Shown here one piece after another: positions 7,205 to 11,039 of a stretch of 11,039 nt of DNA. How positions within the stretch are numbered: the first letter of the stretch is position 1; each line of letters begins with the position of its first letter. Location of the stretch: positions 1-11,039 of the forward strand of contig CAAEMG010000095.1 of assembly GCA_900757025.1 (NCBI GenBank). Reading direction: 5' to 3'. The DNA comes from Clostridia bacterium. Lineage in GTDB: Bacteria > Bacillota > Clostridia > Lachnospirales > Anaerotignaceae. The notes below the pieces were generated by a model that was not told the DNA's origin, ran no database searches, and saw nothing but the letters and a program-made list of their open reading frames with translations. The position numbers were made by a program, and so were the translations under genes.

Positions 7205-7516
7205 ATAACAAAGCACAATATTAATATCCGTTAAAATCATAATAACAAACATTACAATACTCTTTTTTAATTCCTTGCTTTTTAACGCTATACTTAAAAT
7301 TAGTCTTATAAACAGAACAAAAAACATTATAATCCCATAAAACAAAGCAAAGCCCGAACTTACTATAACGCTTAACTTGCTGTCATAATATAAGAATAAA
7401 AAAGCTTTAAATGAATATTCCAAAAGAAAAAACAATGGTATGAAATAGACTGCCATCAGTATTGTAAACATATCTGCTATTTTAAACAGCTTTTTTGTTT
7501 TTTCTATCATATCCAT
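7187..7516 (-). CDS. Small membrane protein, subfamily B (putative immunity protein)
   Basis: This 109-residue protein begins MDMIEKTKKLFKIADMFTIL, with the family's first helix (AVYFIPLFFLL), the loop YYDSKLSVIVSSGFA, the Arg in LFIRLIL, the basic linker LKSKELKKS and an AFFSV terminus. Its last codons lie inside the 42-base repeat, so its C-terminal sequence is shared at DNA level with the gene at 5737. The start is the ATG at 7516 or an in-frame ATG at 7510; the ribosome site (GGGTATG) is weak for both. It is 70 bases from the preceding gene. Confidence 0.77.
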   Translation of the reverse strand: MDMIEKTKKLFKIADMFTILMAVYFIPLFFLLEYSFKAFLFLYYDSKLSVIVSSGFALFYGIIMFFVLFIRLILSIALKSKELKKSIVMFVIMILTDINIVLCYAFFSV

Positions 7517-7586
7517 ATATCTACATACCCATAAACATTATTTTAAATACTTTTATGTCCAACTAACATACAAAAAACGTCATTTA

Positions 7587-7919
7587 TCAAACCGAAAGAT
7601 ACGCAAAAGCTATAAAAGAATTAGAAAATGTTATAATTGATACCAATATCATTATAAGGCTTTTATTTATCTTTTTTCCTTTTACAATCAAATTTGTAAT
7701 TAATCTTATTGCATATACAACTGTCATAATTAAACTGTAAACACAGCCAAATCCCGATGTACACATAATACTTAACGGTCCTCCGTCATACAAAAACATA
7801 AATAGCCCATCACCAGCAGGAGCTAAAAGTAGATATGCAGGAAAAAAGTAAACAGCTAATAATATTGTCATCGCATCAATTATTTTAAATAGCTTTTCTG
7901 TTTTTTCCCTCATATACAT
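7587..7919 (-). CDS. Small membrane protein, subfamily B (putative immunity protein)
   Basis: This 110-residue protein begins MYMREKTEKLFKIIDAMTIL. It contains YFFPAYLLL in the first helix, a GGPLSIMCTSGFG loop in place of YYxSPLSI, an Arg in YAIRLITN, the basic linker VKGKKINKS and a last helix ending AYLSV. A GGAGATG site precedes the ATG at 7919, and an in-frame ATG at 7913 is the alternative start. It is the clearest relative of the genes at 7187 and 6488, which points to local duplication. It lies 17 bases downstream of a subfamily A gene. Confidence 0.78.
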   Translation of the reverse strand: MYMREKTEKLFKIIDAMTILLAVYFFPAYLLLAPAGDGLFMFLYDGGPLSIMCTSGFGCVYSLIMTVVYAIRLITNLIVKGKKINKSLIMILVSIITFSNSFIAFAYLSV

Positions 7920-7936
7920 ACATCTCCATATATATT

Positions 7937-8275
7937 TTAAAAATATCTCATATCAGGCAGACCAAAAAATATAATTATACTTTCCGCAAGCCCCAAAACA
8001 GCCAACATCAAAGCCTTATTATATGTTCTTTTATCCTCTGAATTTTTTATGGTATAAATCTTATAAAACATTATAATATCGGCAATAAACTCAATCGCTC
8101 CCCCTCTTTTTCCGCCCAAAATTTCGGGAGAAAATATTTCAAGCATAATTTCAAAAAACATATCAAAATATGGTCTGTTCCCAAAAGACAACACTGCCGA
8201 AACTACGGCAAGAATACATAACACCGTATATATTTTTATTACAGCTTCGGAAAGCTTGAAAATAGTTTTTTTCAT
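7937..8275 (-). CDS. Small membrane protein, subfamily A (putative immunity protein)
   Basis: This 112-residue protein begins MKKTIFKLSEAVIKIYTVL. It has a hydrophobic helix at about 12-31, the conserved block FSPEILGGKRGG at 48-59, a helix carrying acidic residues (AIEFIADIIMFYKIYT), the polar segment KNSEDKRTYNK and a last helix ESIIIFFGLP, followed by a variant tail DMRYF. An AGGGGTG ribosome site precedes the ATG, and only 3 bases separate it from the upstream stop, suggesting coupled translation. It is one of three A genes, at the start, middle and end of the array. The strong conservation of the Gly-rich motif argues for a specific binding role rather than drift. Confidence 0.8.
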   Translation of the reverse strand: MKKTIFKLSEAVIKIYTVLCILAVVSAVLSFGNRPYFDMFFEIMLEIFSPEILGGKRGGAIEFIADIIMFYKIYTIKNSEDKRTYNKALMLAVLGLAESIIIFFGLPDMRYF

Positions 8276-8278
8276 AAT

Positions 8279-8659
8279 TCAATACACCCCTTTGGGTACT
8301 GCGCTCATGTAAATAAGCAGTGCGGGAAAAAACACTCCCCACACCAAAAACATTTTCTTCAGTGTTTTTGGCATTTTTTCCGACTCCTTTGCAGCCTCTG
8401 CCGCAAATTTTATAAAATACAGAACAGAAAGCATTACAACATACATAAATACTGTAAATGCAAAATCAACATTTCTCAAAAGACTTTTTGAATACAGACA
8501 GTTAATCAAATTATTTACCGTCACATTATCAACAAATATTTTTTCAAAAAGCCTGTTGCCTTGAAAAACTATAACCATATAAACGGGATAAAATCGCAAT
8601 ACAAGTATAATTATTGAAATGTCTGTAATCTTAAATATAAATTTCATTATTTTCTTCAT
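8279..8659 (-). CDS. Small membrane protein, subfamily C (putative immunity protein)
   Basis: This 126-residue protein, the longest of the small ones, begins MKKIMKFIFKITDISIIIL. The N-terminal helix is B-like (FKITDISIII, FYPVY). The C-terminal half matches the gene at 6063: YFIKFAAEAAKESE and KKMFLVWGVFFPALL. An insert of about 15 residues (VDNVTVNNLINCLYSKS) follows the first loop. I chose the ATG at 8659, behind GGGTAGTGAT, because the open frame to 8797 would overlap the neighbouring gene and add 46 residues with no counterpart in relatives. The gap to that gene is 8 bases. Confidence 0.76.
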   Translation of the reverse strand: MKKIMKFIFKITDISIIILVLRFYPVYMVIVFQGNRLFEKIFVDNVTVNNLINCLYSKSLLRNVDFAFTVFMYVVMLSVLYFIKFAAEAAKESEKMPKTLKKMFLVWGVFFPALLIYMSAVPKGVY

Positions 8660-8667
8660 TTTTATCA

Positions 8668-9003
8668 CTACCCATAATTCAATAATAATCCAAACAATGA
8701 TAACGGAATAATTCCTGCTGCTAAAGCTGTCATCATTATGCTGTATTTTAATGTTTTTTTCCTCAATATAATATATACAACCATTCTTATTAAACATAAA
8801 ATACTCAAAATTACAGAAAAAATCAACATATATTCACATCTGCATATTTTGCTTAACGGTCCAAAAACATATATATATGTAAATATAAGCGGACAAATAA
8901 TTCCCAGAACCGGAGTAAGAATAAGCGGATAGTAATACAGAGATAATCCCATTACAACATAATCAATATATTCATAAAATTTTTGAAAAAATTTATTTTC
9001 CAT
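8668..9003 (-). CDS. Small membrane protein, subfamily B, directly behind the orphan toxin tip (putative cognate immunity protein)
   Basis: This 111-residue protein begins MENKFFQKFYEYIDYVVM. It has a first helix with LYYYPLILT, a loop GPLSKICRCEYM matching the PLSI region of other B genes, an Arg in CLIRMVVY, the basic linker LRKKTLKYS and a hydrophobic C-terminus. The ATG at 9003 is preceded by GAGGTGAT, and the orphan C-terminal fragment stops 16 bases upstream. In polymorphic toxin loci the cognate immunity gene follows the toxin tip, so this is the natural partner of that fragment. That pairing is inference. Confidence 0.77.
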   Translation of the reverse strand: MENKFFQKFYEYIDYVVMGLSLYYYPLILTPVLGIICPLIFTYIYVFGPLSKICRCEYMLIFSVILSILCLIRMVVYIILRKKTLKYSIMMTALAAGIIPLSLFGLLLNYG

Positions 9004-9019
9004 ATTGAAATCACCTCGT

Positions 9020-9328
9020 TTATCTAAATTTTGCATATCCATTCATACTTTCATCATACATATATTTAATTTTATCATAAGATAAACCTTTTAAATTTCC
9101 TCGCAAAAAATACGGAAAAACATCTTTCGCAAAATGTGTATTAAACGGCGGATTTTCCTTCGCAATAAACGGCATATAATTATACGTTCCCATATATGCC
9201 GGTGCTGTTTCCTCATTGAGCAGTTCATCTTTGCTGTTATACACCACTTCAAAGCTTCCCTCATAAGATATATACTTCCTGTTTCTTGAAAAAGACAGAA
9301 GTGACGTAAACTGATAAAGTACTGATTT
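9020..9328 (-). pseudogene. Orphan C-terminal fragment of the toxin-like gene (start-less cassette)
   Basis: This open frame of 102 codons begins directly after an in-frame TAA (9329-9331), with no start codon or ribosome site at its beginning. It aligns with the last ~97 residues of the protein at 9646-10794. Shared features are KSxxxQ at the start, then KYISYxGxFExV, LLNExxAPxxMGTYNYMPF and DxxPYFxxGN, while the final ~20 residues diverge. Homology starts 4 bases after the stop of the A gene and ends just before the next ribosome site. The frame is intact, so this is not simple decay. It fits an orphan toxin tip, a donor for recombining a new C-terminus onto the full-length gene. A GTG at 9247 could start a 75-residue product, but nothing requires it to be translated. 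Confidence 0.75.
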
Positions 9329-9332
9329 TTAT

Positions 9333-9659
9333 TTAATACAAGGGTAAACCAAAAAATATTATAAGACTTTCCACCAATCCCAACACACATAGAATCACAG
9401 TTTTATTATATTCTTTAATATTATCTGAATTTTTAATAGTATAAACCTTATAAAACATTACAACAGTTGCTGTAAATTCTATAATACCTCCTCGTTTTCC
9501 TCCCAAAATATCTGGAGAAAAAATTTTAAACATAATATAAAGTGGAAATTCAAAACCATTTTCATAAAATATCCAAACTAACAAAAAAGAAAAAATAGTC
9601 AACATAAATAACATTGTATATATTTTTATTATCACTTCAGCTAATTTAAAAATCTTCAT
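9333..9659 (-). CDS. Small membrane protein, subfamily A, directly behind the toxin-like gene (putative cognate immunity protein)
   Basis: This 108-residue protein begins MKIFKLAEVIIKIYTML. It has a hydrophobic helix at about 10-31, FSPDILGGKRGG at 48-59, a second helix IIEFTATVVMFYKVYT, the polar linker KNSDNIKEYNK, and a last helix ending VESLIIFFGLPLY, nearly identical to the end of the A gene at 5383. I chose the ATG at 9659 because the paralogues start at this residue and GGTGAT lies upstream. ATGs at 9680 and 9674 are alternatives. With this start it overlaps the toxin-like gene by 14 bases, so translation is probably coupled. Position makes it the best candidate for the immunity protein of the full-length protein. 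Confidence 0.8.
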   Translation of the reverse strand: MKIFKLAEVIIKIYTMLFMLTIFSFLLVWIFYENGFEFPLYIMFKIFSPDILGGKRGGIIEFTATVVMFYKVYTIKNSDNIKEYNKTVILCVLGLVESLIIFFGLPLY

Positions 9660-10794
9660 TGCTTTTATCACCATTTTCATTTAAAAACTCTCTTAAATCA
9701 ATTATCTTTTTTTTCGAATTTCCATAAAAAAAATACGGCAGCATATCAGAAGTAGAATGTTTCCAAAACCCAGATATATTAAACGGCATATAATTGTATG
9801 TTCCCATATCAAGCGGAGCATTTTTTTCATTCAACAATATGTTTCCACCACTAAACACCATTTCAAAATATCCATCATAAGATATATATTTTTTGTTATC
9901 ATACAATTCATTTGTTGTAATTTGATGAAATGTAGATTTTCCTAACGGCAACCGAATCCACTTTCTCCCCTCCGGAAGTCTCCCCTGTATTTTCTCAAAA
10001 TCCTTCCAGTTATACTCTATGTTCAGCTTATTTCTGAAATAGTGTATCTCTTGTGTAATCTTTTCGGGGCGTTTCGGCATAGCCTTTATGCCCTCGTCAT
10101 AAAGCTTTATTCCCGTTATGCTGTAATCCGTAAGTCGGAATTTTTTAATGTCTTTTTCTATTTCCGTTCTCTCCGTTCTTGTGTCTGCCAGATACCAGTC
10201 ATAAATTTTCTTCATAAGATATGTATATGCCATAGGCGGTCTTTCTCTTTTGGAAAGCTCTTTAATATCCCTGTCCATACTGCCGAAAAACTTCTGTTCG
10301 TCCTCTTTTTTCAGCATTTGGCTTTCGGTCATATATTCTACGGGGAATATATTTTTAAAATTATCGTAGGTAACAAAAACAAGCCCGTCAGAGGAGCAAA
10401 CCGCATAGGAATTTTTGCCTGTATCAAGCGGCGTTTTATACCATCTTCTGCCTTTCTTATATGGAAGAAATTCAGTATTTTCCTTCATCTCGTTATTGTC
10501 TGATTTCATTATACTTTCAGCTGCATTTTTTGGCAACAAAATGCTTTCTCGTGTTATGGACGTTACAGGCTTTAATTTACATCCGCAGTTTCTGTGGAGG
10601 GGCGGTTTGTCCTCCGTTTCGCCATAAACCATTATTCTGCCGTCATTTTTTCTGCAAATGGCACAGGTATGCTCTTTGTTTTCGCTCTGCCACATAACAT
10701 ATTTGTAGCTTTCGGTGCATACGGGTGCAAATCTTTTGCCCCTCACTCCCATTAAAAAACTCATTTCCGTAATGCTTTTTTTGTCATTTTTCAT
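9646..10794 (-). CDS. MuF-like Cys/His-cluster protein with C-terminal variable domain (putative polymorphic toxin)
   Basis: This 382-residue protein is soluble in appearance, with no signal peptide or membrane helix. Residues 42-77 hold a cluster HTCAICRKNDG then PPLHRNCGCKLKP (Cys44, Cys47, His67, Cys70, Cys72). This matches the CxxC...PPxHxxCxC signature at the end of phage Mu F-like head-morphogenesis domains, which also occurs in MuF-type polymorphic toxins. A charged middle part (100-245) follows. The C-terminal domain, from about 250 to 360, has KYISYDGYFEMVF, MGTYNYMPF and DMLPYFFYGN, and is duplicated alone at 9020-9328. The ATG at 10794 has GGAGGT 6 bases upstream; an ATG 9 codons earlier lacks a site. 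I recognise no catalytic triad. The toxin role rests on the orphan tip and the array of small genes behind it. Confidence 0.72.
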   Translation of the reverse strand: MKNDKKSITEMSFLMGVRGKRFAPVCTESYKYVMWQSENKEHTCAICRKNDGRIMVYGETEDKPPLHRNCGCKLKPVTSITRESILLPKNAAESIMKSDNNEMKENTEFLPYKKGRRWYKTPLDTGKNSYAVCSSDGLVFVTYDNFKNIFPVEYMTESQMLKKEDEQKFFGSMDRDIKELSKRERPPMAYTYLMKKIYDWYLADTRTERTEIEKDIKKFRLTDYSITGIKLYDEGIKAMPKRPEKITQEIHYFRNKLNIEYNWKDFEKIQGRLPEGRKWIRLPLGKSTFHQITTNELYDNKKYISYDGYFEMVFSGGNILLNEKNAPLDMGTYNYMPFNISGFWKHSTSDMLPYFFYGNSKKKIIDLREFLNENGDKSNEDF

Positions 10795-10857
10795 ATAAAC
10801 ACCTCCACATTCATTTAACACTAAACGAATGTACTTTGTGTGTCCCTTTTCAACACA

Positions 10858-10909
10858 ATTTTGTCATGTTGAGTTTGCGGAATCTACGTGTTCCGCATAG
10901 TCGAAACAT
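10858..10909 (+). repeat. 52-base hairpin repeat, copy 2
   Basis: This is 49 of 52 identical to the reverse complement of 2855-2906. The inner stem TGCGGAA / TTCCGCA is perfect here, around the loop TCTACGTG. The outer ATGTTGA can pair with TC-GA-AACAT. It lies in the leader region upstream of the toxin-like gene (64 bases before its ATG), so it would be transcribed if the promoter is to its right. Confidence 0.8.
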
Positions 10910-10942
10910 CTCTCAAACCAACCCAAATTTATTCCCCACGCA

Positions 10943-10976
10943 AAAAGCCGAAGAAACTCTCGTCTCCTCGGCTTTT
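10943..10976 (-). terminator. Rho-independent terminator of the gene to the right
   Basis: Arms AAAAGCCGA (10943-10951) and TCGGCTTTT (10968-10976) form a perfect 9-base-pair stem, extended by AGA/TCT after a CC bulge. On the - strand the stem ends in a T run (CTTTTTGCG). It begins two bases after the stop codon of the partial gene at 10979, so it closes that gene and separates it from the toxin-like unit. Confidence 0.8.
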
Positions 10977-10978
10977 CA

Positions 10979-11039
10979 CTATTTTTCCAATGTATAAATT
11001 TCCTTTCCTTCTTTGTCATAAACAGAAATATTTCTTACA
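10979..11039 (-). CDS. C-terminal end of an unidentified gene
   Basis: Nineteen codons read VRNISVYDKEGKEIYTLEK on the - strand and end with TAG at 10979-10981. The residue mix looks like a genuine protein terminus, and a hairpin terminator follows at once. The rest of the gene lies outside the window, so no function can be given. Confidence 0.5.
   Translation of the reverse strand, partial: VRNISVYDKEGKEIYTLEK

Noticed and set aside
8660..8797. N-terminal extension of the subfamily C gene at 8279
   Set aside because: The extra 46 codons overlap the neighbouring gene and have no counterpart in paralogues, and the ATG at 8659 has its own site.
9091..9390. 99-codon - strand frame overlapping the orphan tip
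   Set aside because: It reads the same DNA in another frame. The frame ending at 9020 matches the toxin-like C-terminus and explains the conservation.
10042..10503. 153-codon + strand frame opposite the toxin-like gene
   Set aside because: The - strand frame has the Cys/His cluster, a strong ribosome site and a homologous second copy of its C-terminus. The + frame has none of these.
9646..10794. Prophage head-morphogenesis gene
   Set aside because: Only the short terminal Cys/His signature is present, the protein lacks most of the MuF domain, and no terminase, portal or capsid gene is nearby.
2855..10909. Composite transposon bounded by the inverted 52-base repeats
   Set aside because: No transposase or target duplication is seen, the repeats are internally palindromic, and a related third element exists, so dispersed hairpin repeats explain them better.

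Overview
The window looks like a chromosomal segment of a low-GC, anaerobic, Clostridia-type Firmicute. The grounds are strong AT bias, AGGAGG-type ribosome binding sites, a FecCD-type metal-chelate uptake operon and an EF-G-2-like GTPase. I cannot place it more finely from sequence alone.

Left part (1-2574, + strand): a compact operon holds the end of a FecCD permease, its FepC-type ATPase, a class I SAM methyltransferase and an alkylpurine DNA glycosylase (AAG/MPG family). The first three are overlapping or separated by 1 base; the glycosylase follows after 13 bases. A 428-base non-coding stretch (2575-3002) carries two small hairpin repeats and ends in a strong bidirectional terminator. 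It faces a convergent 700-residue EF-G-2-like translational GTPase on the - strand (3003-5105).

Right part (5303-10806, - strand): this is the unusual region. A 382-residue protein with a phage MuF-like Cys/His cluster near its N-terminus and a separate C-terminal domain lies at the head of what looks like one transcription unit. Behind it are eleven very small membrane proteins (about 100-126 residues). They fall into at least three related subfamilies, here called A, B and C, and are packed with gaps of 3-86 bases. One hairpin terminator closes the array at 5303-5341. Inside the array sits a start-less fragment (9020-9328) homologous to only the last ~97 residues of the 382-residue protein. 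A large protein, an orphan copy of its C-terminal tip, and many small paralogues behind them is the layout of a polymorphic toxin locus with orphan toxin cassettes and an expanded immunity repertoire. The toxin and immunity roles are inferred from architecture. I recognise neither the C-terminal domain as an enzyme nor the small membrane families by name.

At the far right, the last 19 codons of another - strand gene and its terminator mark the boundary upstream of the toxin-like unit. A 52-base hairpin repeat occurs in inverted orientation in both flanks (2855-2906 and 10858-10909). It appears to belong to the same structural class as a third hairpin at 2763-2792.
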